DNA from: Aurantiacibacter luteus | GTDB lineage: Bacteria; Pseudomonadota; Alphaproteobacteria; Sphingomonadales; Sphingomonadaceae | Assembly (NCBI RefSeq): GCF_001010945.1 | Contig: NZ_LBHB01000001.1 | Span: forward strand, 1,054,001 to 1,118,000 | Direction of reading: 5' to 3' | Length of the DNA: 64,000 bases | In this document: positions 51,657 through 59,757 of the stretch, one piece after another | How the letters are laid out: every line of letters starts with the position of its first letter | Numbering within the stretch: the stretch's first letter is position 1 | The notes under the pieces: model-generated | What the model saw: the letters and a program-made list of their open reading frames with translations, nothing else | Database searches by the model: none | What the model was told of the DNA's origin: nothing | Program-made: the position numbers and the translations under genes

Positions 51657-52579
51657 TGAACGCCGGTGGCCCAAACGAAAGGGTTGGGGCTTTCGCCAGC
51701 CGCCTGCGTATCCCCGCCATCGTCGCCCCCATGTTCCTGGTCTCCGGACCGAACCTGGTGGTGGAGACGTGCAAGGCGGGGCTTTGCGGCACCTTTCCCG
51801 CGCTCAACCAGCGCACCTCGCAAGGCTTCGAGGACTGGCTGGTCGAGATCAAGGATCGCCTCGGCCCGGACGATGCGCCCTATGGCGTGAACCTCATCGT
51901 CCACCACTCGAACCCGCGCGTTCAGGCGGACCTGGAGCTGTGCGTGAAGTACGAGGTGCCGCTCATCATCACCTCATTGGGCGCGGTGCCGGACCTGGTG
52001 AGCGCGGTGCATTCCTACGGCGGTCTCGTCTTCCACGACGTCATCATGCGTCGCCACGCGGAAAAGGCCGTGGAGGCCGGTGTGGACGGCATCATTGCCG
52101 TCGCCGCCGGTGCGGGCGGGCATGCGGGCACCTTCAGCCCCTTCGCGCTCGTCAGCGAGATCCGCGAGTTCTACGACGGTGCCATCATCCTGTCGGGCTC
52201 GATGAGCCACGGCGGCCATGTCCTGGCCGCAGAGGCCATGGGCGCGGACTTTGGCTACCTCGGCAGCCACTTCATCGCCGCAAGCGAGAGCATGGCCTCC
52301 GACGAGCAGAAGGCGATGATGATTGGCGCGAGCGCCAAGGACATCACCTACACCGACAAGGTGACGGGCGTCGGCGCCAACTTCATGACCCCCAGCCTCG
52401 CCGCCGCCTCGCACGAGCATTCGGGCGAGATGTCGCTGAACGAGGAAGCGCGGGCGTGGAAGACCGTCTGGTCTGCCGGCCACGGCGTCGGCGCGGTCAA
52501 GGACGTGCGCCCCACCGCCGATCTCGCCGCGCAGCTGATAGCGGAGTATGACGCGGCCAAGGCGAAAATCTGCGGCTGA
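51656..52579 (+). CDS. Nitronate monooxygenase / FMN-dependent 2-nitropropane dioxygenase family
   Basis: A 307-residue TIM-barrel FMN enzyme. IPAIVAPMFLVSGPNLVVETCKAG is the N-terminal family motif. GVDGIIAVAAGAGGHAG binds the FMN phosphate. Members oxidise alkyl nitronates or act as FabK-like enoyl reductases. The tight coupling to the acyl-CoA dehydrogenase (TGATG overlap) suggests a role with acyl-CoA or lipid intermediates, which is inference. Confidence 0.88.
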   Translation: MNAGGPNERVGAFASRLRIPAIVAPMFLVSGPNLVVETCKAGLCGTFPALNQRTSQGFEDWLVEIKDRLGPDDAPYGVNLIVHHSNPRVQADLELCVKYEVPLIITSLGAVPDLVSAVHSYGGLVFHDVIMRRHAEKAVEAGVDGIIAVAAGAGGHAGTFSPFALVSEIREFYDGAIILSGSMSHGGHVLAAEAMGADFGYLGSHFIAASESMASDEQKAMMIGASAKDITYTDKVTGVGANFMTPSLAAASHEHSGEMSLNEEARAWKTVWSAGHGVGAVKDVRPTADLAAQLIAEYDAAKAKICG

Positions 52580-52603
52580 TGGCACGAAGCGCGCCGCGGA
52601 CCG

Positions 52604-53713
52604 TTGGTGGCGTGGATGAATGACGTCACCGAACTGGTCGCCCGCGGTGCCATCGCCCTGCAACCGCAGGGAGTGCCGCGCATAAACGCGCTCGGCACGG
52701 CCACACCTTCGCGCGATGCGCACGCCAGCTACAACGAGTATGCCGCACGGCAGATTGCCGATCCGCGCGAGGAAAAGCTGTTTCGCCGCATGACCGAGCG
52801 CGGCGGCATCGACCACCGCTACTCCGTCCTCGAACCCGCAGACATCGCCATGGAGGCGGGCAGCTTCTACGACGCCGCCAATCCCACCGGCACGGCTGGA
52901 AGGATGCGGCGCTACGCCGCCGAAGCGCCCGAGCTGGCGCTGGCGGCCATCGACAAGCTGCCCGACCTCGCGGGCATCACCCATATCGTCGTCGCCAGCT
53001 GCACTGGCTTCATGGCCCCGGGCCTCGACCAGGTCATCGCCCGCCGCCTCGGCCTCTCGCCGAGCGTGGAGCGGGTGAGCATCGGCTTCATGGGCTGCTA
53101 CGCCGGCATCACGCTGCTCAGGACCGCCGGCCACATCGTGCGCGGCAACCCGGCGGCGCGAGTGCTGGCCGTATCGGTGGAGCTGTGCTCGCTCCACCTG
53201 CAGGACGGCGCGACGCTCGAACAGCTCCTCGCCATGGGCCAGTTCGCCGACGGGGCCGCCGCCGCGCTCGTCACCGGCAGCGGGCCGGGATTGGTGCTGG
53301 GCGAAGGACTCTCCGCGGCGCTGGAGGATTCGGGCGATCTCATCACCTGGACCATCGGCGAGACGGGCTTCGTGATGCATCTTTCGGGCGCGGTGCCGGG
53401 CCGCCTCGCCGAAGCCCTGGCGGACGAGCGCATGGCCGAGAAACTGCGCGCCGGCGGCGAGCCGGACGCCTGGGCCGTCCATCCCGGCGGCAAGTCGATC
53501 CTCGACGCGGTCGAACGCGGGCTGCACCTGCCCGCCGATGCTCTCGATACCTCGCGCGCCGTGCTGCGCGAAGTCGGCAACATGAGTTCGGCCACGGTCC
53601 TGTTTGTCATCCAGCGGATGATGGAACAGCGGCCGCGCAACGGCCTCGCCCTCGCCTTCGGGCCGGGGCTGGCGATGGAAGGGGTGCGCTTTCATTGGGA
53701 CGACGGGGAATGA
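52604..53713 (+). CDS. Type III polyketide synthase
   Basis: A 369-residue chalcone/stilbene-synthase-like homodimeric ketosynthase. The catalytic triad is intact: Cys133 in VVASCTGFMAPG, His293 in AVHPGGKS and Asn326 in VGNMSSAT. It condenses a starter acyl-CoA with malonyl-CoA units to make pyrones or alkylresorcinols; the starter is unknown. The start is GTG at 52604; ATG at 52616 is possible. The next genes, a methyltransferase and a flavoprotein, overlap it and each other, forming one small biosynthetic operon. Confidence 0.95.
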   Translation: MVAWMNDVTELVARGAIALQPQGVPRINALGTATPSRDAHASYNEYAARQIADPREEKLFRRMTERGGIDHRYSVLEPADIAMEAGSFYDAANPTGTAGRMRRYAAEAPELALAAIDKLPDLAGITHIVVASCTGFMAPGLDQVIARRLGLSPSVERVSIGFMGCYAGITLLRTAGHIVRGNPAARVLAVSVELCSLHLQDGATLEQLLAMGQFADGAAAALVTGSGPGLVLGEGLSAALEDSGDLITWTIGETGFVMHLSGAVPGRLAEALADERMAEKLRAGGEPDAWAVHPGGKSILDAVERGLHLPADALDTSRAVLREVGNMSSATVLFVIQRMMEQRPRNGLALAFGPGLAMEGVRFHWDDGE

Positions 53714-54405
53714 GCGGCATGTTGGCCCAGCGCCTCGAAACCGAGGAACTGATGGACGATCCGGCCTTGCCGGAGGCGACATATCGCGAGGTGCTGGCCG
53801 ACCTCGCCCGCGTCAACCGCGCCACCCTTGCCTATCGCCCCACCCTCGCTTTTCTCGAGCGCGCGCTTGCGGGCCGCGACAGCTTCCGCCTGCTCGATGT
53901 CGGCTACGGCCAGGGCGACATGCTGCGCCGGATCGCGCAATGGGCAGAGGCGAATGGCAAGACAGCCGAATTGGTCGGCGTCGACCTAAACCCTAACAGC
54001 GCCGTAGTCGCGCGCGAGGCGACACCTGCGGGTCTGCCGATTTCCTACCACACCGGCGACTACGCCGATCTGCTCGGCGGCAGTTGGGACGTCGTCGTCT
54101 CCAGCCTCGTCGCCCACCACATGAGCCGCGAGGAGCTGGTGCTGTTCATGCGCTTCATGGAGGCCGAGGCGCGTGCCGGGTGGTTTATCAACGACCTCCA
54201 CCGCCACGCCGTCAGCTATTCGGGCTACCCGCTGCTCGCCTGGGCGGCGCGCTGGCATCCCATCGTTCGCGCCGACGGGCGCACCTCCATCGCCCGCTCC
54301 TACCGTCCTGCCGAATGGCCCGCCCTGCTCGCCGAAGCCGGCGTCGAGGGCCAGCGGATCGAGCGGTATTTCCCCTTTCGCCTGTGCGTATCGAAGACCC
54401 GCTGA
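53710..54405 (+). CDS. SAM-dependent methyltransferase of the polyketide operon
   Basis: A 231-residue class I methyltransferase. Motif I is LLDVGYGQGDML, the acidic end of strand 2 is VGVDLNPNS, and SSLVAHHMSREEL and GWFINDLHRH follow. It overlaps the polyketide synthase stop as ATGA. In this context it probably O- or C-methylates the polyketide or its quinol product. The C-terminus is hydrophobic and aromatic, as in lipid-quinone methyltransferases. Confidence 0.88.
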   Translation: MSGMLAQRLETEELMDDPALPEATYREVLADLARVNRATLAYRPTLAFLERALAGRDSFRLLDVGYGQGDMLRRIAQWAEANGKTAELVGVDLNPNSAVVAREATPAGLPISYHTGDYADLLGGSWDVVVSSLVAHHMSREELVLFMRFMEAEARAGWFINDLHRHAVSYSGYPLLAWAARWHPIVRADGRTSIARSYRPAEWPALLAEAGVEGQRIERYFPFRLCVSKTR

Positions 54406-55487
54406 TCGTCGGAGCCGGGCCCGCCGGTTGCGCGGCGGCCATCCGGCTCGGGCAGGCGGGCGCCGCGCCGCTGTTGCTCGACCGTGACGAAGAGGTCGGC
54501 GATCCCCTGTGCGGCGGCTTCCTCAGCTGGCGCACGGCGGAGCAACTCGCCTCGCTCGGCCTATCGCCTGCGGCACTCGGCGCGCACCGCGTAACCCGGC
54601 TGCGCCTGTTCGACGGCCCACGCGAGGCCGCGCTCGACCTGCCGCACGCCGCCTGGGGCCTCTCCCGCCACGCGCTCGACACTGCCATGCGCGCCCGCGC
54701 GCTGGCGAGCGGCGCAAAGCTGGAGTTCGACGCCGTGCGCGCCGTCGACGGCCTCGCTGTGGAGGGCCGCGCCGCCAGCTATCGTCCGCAAAGCCTCTTC
54801 CTCGCCACCGGCAAGCACGACGTTCGCGGCGAAACCCGCCCGCGCGAGGCCAAGGACACTGCACTCGGCCTGCGCCTGCGCCTCCCGCCCACGCCCGAGC
54901 GCCTGCGCCTGCTCGGCGGCGCAATCGAGCTGCACCTCTTCCCCGGCGGATATGTCGGCATCGTGCTGCAGGAAGGCGGCAGTGCCAACCTTTGCCTCGC
55001 CATGCGCAAGAGCGCGCTGGCCAAGGCCGGTGGCTCGCCCGAGGCGCTGTTCGCGCGGCTGGCGCAGGCCAACCCCGCCCTCGCCGCCCGCCTCGGTGAC
55101 GACTGGCGACAGGTGCGCTGCGACACCATCGGCGCGGTGCCTTATGGCTTCATCGCCCGCGATACGTCCCCCGGCCTGTTCCGCCTCGGCGACCAGGCCG
55201 CGGTGATCCCCTCGCTGGCGGGAGAAGGCATCTCCATCGCACTCGCCAGCGGCGCCATGGCGGCCGAGCACTGGACCCACGGCGGACCCGCCGCCGCCCC
55301 CGCCTACCAGCGCGCCTTCGCCTCCAGCGCCCGCCTGCCCGTCACCCTCGCCTCTGCCGCATGGCACGCCGCCGAGACCCGCCTCGGCGCACGCGCCGCG
55401 CTTGCGCTTGCCCGCATCGCGCCTTCGCTCGTCGCCGGGTTCGCCGACCGCGCCCGGATTGCCGCCCCCTCCCTTGCGCCCCGGTAA
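54384..55487 (+). CDS. FAD-dependent oxidoreductase (geranylgeranyl reductase-like / monooxygenase)
   Basis: A 367-residue flavoprotein of the p-hydroxybenzoate hydroxylase fold. The Rossmann motif VGAGPAGCAAA is at the very N-terminus, CGGFLSWRTAEQL follows, and the second FAD motif LGDQAAVIPSLAGEGISIALASG is near residue 260. The start is GTG at 54384, 22 bases inside the methyltransferase gene. In the operon it could hydroxylate the polyketide ring or reduce an intermediate. The combination resembles known polyketide synthase-methyltransferase-flavoprotein sets that make methylated lipid quinones. Confidence 0.87.
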   Translation: MRIEDPLIVGAGPAGCAAAIRLGQAGAAPLLLDRDEEVGDPLCGGFLSWRTAEQLASLGLSPAALGAHRVTRLRLFDGPREAALDLPHAAWGLSRHALDTAMRARALASGAKLEFDAVRAVDGLAVEGRAASYRPQSLFLATGKHDVRGETRPREAKDTALGLRLRLPPTPERLRLLGGAIELHLFPGGYVGIVLQEGGSANLCLAMRKSALAKAGGSPEALFARLAQANPALAARLGDDWRQVRCDTIGAVPYGFIARDTSPGLFRLGDQAAVIPSLAGEGISIALASGAMAAEHWTHGGPAAAPAYQRAFASSARLPVTLASAAWHAAETRLGARAALALARIAPSLVAGFADRARIAAPSLAPR

Positions 55488-55535
55488 GCGTCTGCTAGGA
55501 CGCGGCCAAACTCCACGCTCACAGCAGGGAAACCG

Positions 55536-56765
55536 ATGGCCAAGATTCAGGTAAAGAACCCCATCGTCGAGATCGACGGCGACGAAATGACCCGCATCAT
55601 CTGGGAATGGATCCGCGAGCGGCTGATCTTGCCCTATCTCGACGTGGACCTGAAATACTACGATCTCAGCGTCGAGAAGCGCGACGAGACGGGCGACCAG
55701 ATCACCATCGATTCCGCCGAGGCGATCAAGAAATACGGCGTAGGCGTGAAGTGCGCCACCATCACGCCCGACGAGGCGCGCGTCGAGGAATTCAATCTCA
55801 AGTCCATGTGGCGCAGCCCCAACGGCACGATCCGCAATATCCTGGGCGGCACGATCTTCCGTGAGCCCATCGTCATCGATAACGTGCCACGCCTGGTGCC
55901 GGGCTGGACCGATCCCATCGTTGTCGGCCGCCACGCCTTTGGCGACCAGTACCGCGCCACCGACACGCTGATCCCCGGCGCGGGCAAGCTGCGCATGGTG
56001 TTCGAGGGCGACAACGGCGAAACCATCGACCTCGAGGTTCATACCTTCGACCAGCCCGGCGTCGCCATGACGATGTACAACCACGACGAGTCCATCCGCG
56101 ACTTCGCGCGGGCCAGCTTCAATTACGGCCTCGACCGTGGCTGGCCGGTGTACCTCTCCACCAAGAACACCATCATGAAAAAGTACGATGGCCGCTTCAA
56201 GGACCTGTTCCAGGAGGTTTTCGACACCGAGGGCTTCAAGGAGAAGTTCGCCGAAAAGGGCATCGGCTACGAACACCGCCTGATCGACGACATGGTGGCG
56301 AGCGCGCTCAAGTGGAGCGGCAAATTCGTCTGGGCCTGCAAGAACTACGACGGCGACGTGCAGTCGGACGTCGTGGCGCAGGGCTTCGGCTCGCTCGGCC
56401 TGATGACCAGCGTGCTGATGACGCCCGACGGCAAGACCGTGGAGGCCGAGGCTGCGCACGGCACCGTCACCCGCCACTATCGCCAGCACCAGCAGGGCAA
56501 GGCGACCAGCACCAACCCGATCGCCAGCATCTTCGCCTGGACCCGCGGCCTGATGTACCGCGGCCGCTTCGACGGCACGCCGGACGTGGTGAAGTTCGCC
56601 GAGACGCTCGAGCGCGTGTGCATCGAGAGCGTGGAAAGCGGCAAGATGACCAAGGATCTCGCGCTCCTCATCGGGCCGGACCAGCCGTGGATGACCACCG
56701 AGCAGTTCTTCGAGGCCATCGTCGAGGGGCTGGAAAAGGAAATGGCGGCGCAGGGACTCGGCTAA
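55536..56765 (+). CDS. icd: NADP-dependent isocitrate dehydrogenase
   Basis: A 409-residue TCA-cycle enzyme of the eukaryote-like dimeric subfamily common in alphaproteobacteria. [16 protein letters not shown] opens the protein. [24 protein letters not shown] carries the isocitrate-binding Ser and Arg residues. [10 protein letters not shown] and [11 protein letters not shown] supply metal and NADP contacts. It follows the polyketide operon by 48 bases, but the link is probably positional. Confidence 0.98.
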   Translation: MAKIQVKNPIVEIDGDEMTRIIWEWIRERLILPYLDVDLKYYDLSVEKRDETGDQITIDSAEAIKKYGVGVKCATITPDEARVEEFNLKSMWRSPNGTIRNILGGTIFREPIVIDNVPRLVPGWTDPIVVGRHAFGDQYRATDTLIPGAGKLRMVFEGDNGETIDLEVHTFDQPGVAMTMYNHDESIRDFARASFNYGLDRGWPVYLSTKNTIMKKYDGRFKDLFQEVFDTEGFKEKFAEKGIGYEHRLIDDMVASALKWSGKFVWACKNYDGDVQSDVVAQGFGSLGLMTSVLMTPDGKTVEAEAAHGTVTRHYRQHQQGKATSTNPIASIFAWTRGLMYRGRFDGTPDVVKFAETLERVCIESVESGKMTKDLALLIGPDQPWMTTEQFFEAIVEGLEKEMAAQGLG

Positions 56766-56769
56766 CACC

Positions 56770-57414
56770 GTGCGCTGGCTGGGCATTGCCGGCGGAGCGG
56801 CGGCGCTGATCGCGCTCTCCCCGCTCGCCGCGCCGCAACTGCTGGCCTTTCCCTACAAGGCCGAGAGTGAAATCGGCACCGTCTGGTCGGAACGGCCGAT
56901 TGATACTGCTAGGCTGGGCGCGGTGGCGGGCGAGACGCGCGCACTGCTCGCCGCCAGTCCGATCGCCGAACCGGACGAGCGGCGGCCCGTCTTCCTCACC
57001 GACGGCGGCTGGCGCTGGCTGTGGCTCGCCAATACCTCGCGCGGCGGCTTCGGCCTGACCCGTCCGGTGAGCGAGGCGGTGATCGTCAACGATGCCGACG
57101 TGGCGGCGAATACCGTCGACAACGGCTCCGCCACCCGCACGCTCTCCGCAATTCTCGCGCACGAGTTCGTCCACGGCATCCAGCGCCGCCGCTACGGCCT
57201 TGGCATCGCCCTGAAACCGCAGTGGCTGACCGAGGGCTATGCCGACCATGTCGCGCAGGAAAGTACGCTGTCCGATGGCGAGGCCGAGGCCATGATGGCG
57301 CGCGGCGAGAACCACCCCGCCCTGTCCTACTGGGAGGGCCGCAAGCGCGTTGCCGCCGCGCTGGAAGCCAACGGCGGCGATGTGGACGCACTTTTTACCG
57401 GAGACCCCGAGTGA
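56770..57414 (+). CDS. Putative membrane-anchored zinc metallopeptidase (HExxH)
   Basis: A 214-residue protein starting at GTG, with one N-terminal hydrophobic span or signal (GIAGGAAALIALSPLAAPQLLAF). LSAILAHEFVHGIQRRR carries His131-Glu132-x-x-His135. The third ligand is likely Glu155 in WLTEGYADHVA, 20 residues after the second His, as in gluzincins. I do not recognise a named family. The compact size suggests a minimal peptidase. It starts 4 bases after icd and overlaps the next gene (GTGA). Confidence 0.75.
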   Translation: MRWLGIAGGAAALIALSPLAAPQLLAFPYKAESEIGTVWSERPIDTARLGAVAGETRALLAASPIAEPDERRPVFLTDGGWRWLWLANTSRGGFGLTRPVSEAVIVNDADVAANTVDNGSATRTLSAILAHEFVHGIQRRRYGLGIALKPQWLTEGYADHVAQESTLSDGEAEAMMARGENHPALSYWEGRKRVAAALEANGGDVDALFTGDPE

Positions 57415-59021
57415 CCAAGGCCCGCCTCGAGATCCGCCAGGCCGAAATCGCCGACATCCGCCGCATCGCGGCGCTGGCGAAGCGCGTGTACGAGGACTTT
57501 GCCCCCTACACCGCCAGCGAGATCCGCGGGCAGATCAACAACTATCCGCAAGGCTGCTTCGTCGCCCTGCTCGACGGAAAGCTGATCGGATATTGCGCCA
57601 CCATGCGAATCGGCGGCGACAAGGCGCTGATGCCGCACAGCTGGGACGAGATCACCGGCAACGGCTATGGCGCGCGGCACGATCCGAATGGCGACTGGCT
57701 CTACGGCTACGAGCTTTGCGTCGATCCCAAGACCCGCGGCACGCGCATCGGGCGCAGGCTGTACGAGGAACGCCGCGCGCTGGCGGAACAGCTGGAGCTG
57801 AAGGGCATCGTCTTCGGTGGGCGAATGCCCAACTACGGTCGCATGGCACGCCGGGTGGACGGGCCGCAGGACTATCTCGACCAGGTCGTGGCGGGCAAGA
57901 TCCACGATCCCGTCATCCGCTTCCAGCTCGCCAACGGTTTCGAGCCGGTGGGCGTGCTCAAGGGCTACCTGCCCGAGGACAAGCGCAGCCGCGGCAACGC
58001 CGTGCAGATGATCTGGCGCAATCCCTTCGTCGACCAAGAATCGGGCCCGCGCCCGCGTGTCCCGCGCGGGGTCGAGAACGTGCGCGTCGCCACCTGCCAG
58101 CTGCAGGCGCGCGCGGTGAAGGACTTCGACGAGTTCATCGGCCAGATCCGCTATTTCGTCGATGTCGCAAGCGATTACGAGGCGGACTTCATCCTCTTCC
58201 CCGAGCTGTTCACGCTGATGCTGTTGAGCGCCGAGGAAGAGGAACTCAGTCCCATCGCCAGTATCGAGCGCCTGTCCGAATACACGCCGCGCATCCGCGA
58301 GGCGCTGTCCGAGATGGCGCTCAAGTCCAACATCAACATCATCGGCGGCAGCCATCCCACGCGCATGGAGGACGGCGACATCCACAACATCGCCATCGTC
58401 TGCCTGCGCGATGGCAGCGTGCACACGCAGGAGAAGATCCACCCCACGCCGAACGAAGCCTACTGGTGGAACATCCGCGGCGGCGATGCGGTGGACGTGA
58501 TCCAGACCGACTGCGGCCCCATCGGCGTGCTGATCTGCTACGACAGCGAATTCCCCGAACTCGCCCGCCGCCTGGTGGACGAGGGCGCGCGGATCATCTT
58601 CGTGCCGTTCTGCACCGACAGCCGGCAGGGCTACATGCGCGTGCGCTATTGCTCGGCGGCGCGCGCGATCGAAAACCAGTGCTTCATGGTTTTGAGCGGC
58701 AACGTCGGCAACCTGCCCAACGTCGCCAACATGGACATCCAGTACGCGCAGAGTTGCATCCTGACCCCCTGCGACTTCCCCTTCGCCCGCGACGGCATCG
58801 CGGCGGAGGCATCGGAGAACGTCGAGACGCTGACGATCAGCGACGTGAACCTGGCAGACCTCGCCTGGGCGAGGGCCGAGGGCACGGTACGCAACCTGGC
58901 CGACCGGCGCTTCGATCTCTACCGTATCGAGTGGGAGCAGAAGGAAAAGCTCGACGGCGACACGGCCACCGAGCCGAGCGGCCCTCCGCCCACGCGCCAG
59001 CATGGGCCGGGCGGCGGCTGA
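57411..59021 (+). CDS. GNAT acetyltransferase / carbon-nitrogen hydrolase fusion protein
   Basis: A 536-residue two-domain protein starting at GTG. Residues ~5-200 form a GNAT N-acetyltransferase with ELCVDPKTRGTRIGRRLYEERRA, the acetyl-CoA loop. Residues ~224-515 form a nitrilase-superfamily hydrolase with a complete catalytic triad: Glu265 in LFPELF, Lys342 in EKIHPTP and Cys376 in LICYDSEFPEL. Such fusions occur across bacteria, and the substrate is unknown. The architecture suggests acetylation and deamidation of the same small molecule. The tail is Pro/Gly-rich. Coupled to the HExxH protein gene. Confidence 0.9.
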   Translation: MTKARLEIRQAEIADIRRIAALAKRVYEDFAPYTASEIRGQINNYPQGCFVALLDGKLIGYCATMRIGGDKALMPHSWDEITGNGYGARHDPNGDWLYGYELCVDPKTRGTRIGRRLYEERRALAEQLELKGIVFGGRMPNYGRMARRVDGPQDYLDQVVAGKIHDPVIRFQLANGFEPVGVLKGYLPEDKRSRGNAVQMIWRNPFVDQESGPRPRVPRGVENVRVATCQLQARAVKDFDEFIGQIRYFVDVASDYEADFILFPELFTLMLLSAEEEELSPIASIERLSEYTPRIREALSEMALKSNINIIGGSHPTRMEDGDIHNIAIVCLRDGSVHTQEKIHPTPNEAYWWNIRGGDAVDVIQTDCGPIGVLICYDSEFPELARRLVDEGARIIFVPFCTDSRQGYMRVRYCSAARAIENQCFMVLSGNVGNLPNVANMDIQYAQSCILTPCDFPFARDGIAAEASENVETLTISDVNLADLAWARAEGTVRNLADRRFDLYRIEWEQKEKLDGDTATEPSGPPPTRQHGPGGG

Positions 59022-59027
59022 CCCGCC

Positions 59028-59276
59028 TTATTCGGCAGCTTCCTGCGCGGCCTCTACGGGGTCGTCGGCCTGCCGGGCCAGCATCTGACGCTCGGCAAGC
59101 TTCTCCCGCTCCACCTTTTCGCGCGACTCGGCGACCGAGCGCGCCTTTTCGGCCAGCCCGCGCCAGGTCTTCTCGGCCCGAAGCTCCCTGTCCCGCACGT
59201 TGTCTAGCTGGGCATTGCTTGCAGCGAGCGCGGCCGCATCGGCACGTTCGCAGCACATTTCGTAAGTATCGGCCAT
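59028..59276 (-). CDS. Small charged helical protein (unknown function)
   Basis: An 82-residue protein rich in Ala, Glu, Arg and Lys, with a heptad-like body (ELRAEKTWRGLAEKARSVAESREKVEREKLAER) that should form one long helix. Two adjacent Cys residues lie near the start (YEMCCERAD). There is no signal or membrane span. I do not recognise the family. It is convergent with the fusion gene and downstream of the cold-shock gene. Confidence 0.65.
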   Translation of the reverse strand: MADTYEMCCERADAAALAASNAQLDNVRDRELRAEKTWRGLAEKARSVAESREKVEREKLAERQMLARQADDPVEAAQEAAE

Positions 59277-59302
59277 GACTGTCTCCTGCGCGCCGGAGGG
59301 AT

Positions 59303-59334
59303 GGCGGGCGCGAGGCCGATGCCCCGCGCCCGCC
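59303..59334 (-). terminator. GC-rich hairpin after the cold-shock gene
   Basis: A perfect 10-bp stem GGCGGGCGCG/CGCGCCCGCC around a 12-base loop lies 8 bases past the cold-shock stop. There is no U-tract, so it may act as an mRNA 3'-end stabiliser or a weak terminator rather than a strong intrinsic one. Confidence 0.45.
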
Positions 59335-59341
59335 GGTTCGA

Positions 59342-59554
59342 TCAGTCCGCGGAGGACAGGTTGATCGCGCTTTCCTTGCCGTTGCGGCCGGTTTCGACCT
59401 CGTAGTTCAGGCGCTGCTCCTTATCGAGCGTCTGCATGCCCGCGGCCTGCACGGCCGAGATGTGCACGAAGCTGTCGTTCGAGCCGTCGTCCGGCTGAAT
59501 GAAGCCATAGCCCTTGTCGGCATTGAAGAATTTTACGGTGCCGGTTTTCGACAT
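59342..59554 (-). CDS. Cold-shock domain protein (CspA family)
   Basis: A 70-residue single-strand nucleic-acid-binding OB-fold protein. RNP1 is KGYGFIQPDD and RNP2 is SFVHISAV, within the standard GTVKFFNADKGYGFI start. Such proteins act as RNA chaperones at low temperature or in growth transitions. The ATG at 59554 follows AAAGGAA. A leader of about 160 bases with repeat structures precedes it. Confidence 0.95.
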   Translation of the reverse strand: MSKTGTVKFFNADKGYGFIQPDDGSNDSFVHISAVQAAGMQTLDKEQRLNYEVETGRNGKESAINLSSAD

Positions 59555-59716
59555 GATGTGTTCCTTTCGAGAACGTATGTGCCCGCCGGCGAGATTGCCG
59601 GCTGGTCGTCGCGTCAGTTCGTCCGAAGAAAGGAAGTCGTCGTCTGGTTTACGCCGGGGCCTGAAAGGCAATCGGCGGTCGGCAAATCTCGAAGTCCGTC
59701 GCAAATTTCGACGTCA
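59555..59716 (-). promoter_or_regulatory. Leader region of the cold-shock gene with cold-box-like start
   Basis: On the minus strand TGACGTCGAAA begins at 59716, 162 bases before the ATG. In E. coli cspA a TGACGT-starting cold box opens a 159-nt leader. Two imperfect copies of a CGTCGAAATTTGCG-like unit lie within 35 bases of that point. No promoter elements are clear. Regulatory function is suggested by layout only. Confidence 0.35.
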
Positions 59717-59757
59717 GCGATCCCTACTTAGGGACTTGCCGCGAAAATAGCGAGGAT

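Noticed and set aside
47433-51674. Open frame of about 1400 codons antisense to the beta-oxidation operon
   Set aside because: It spans several well-supported sense genes and their junctions, with His/Ala/Gly/Val-rich content typical of antisense shadow frames.
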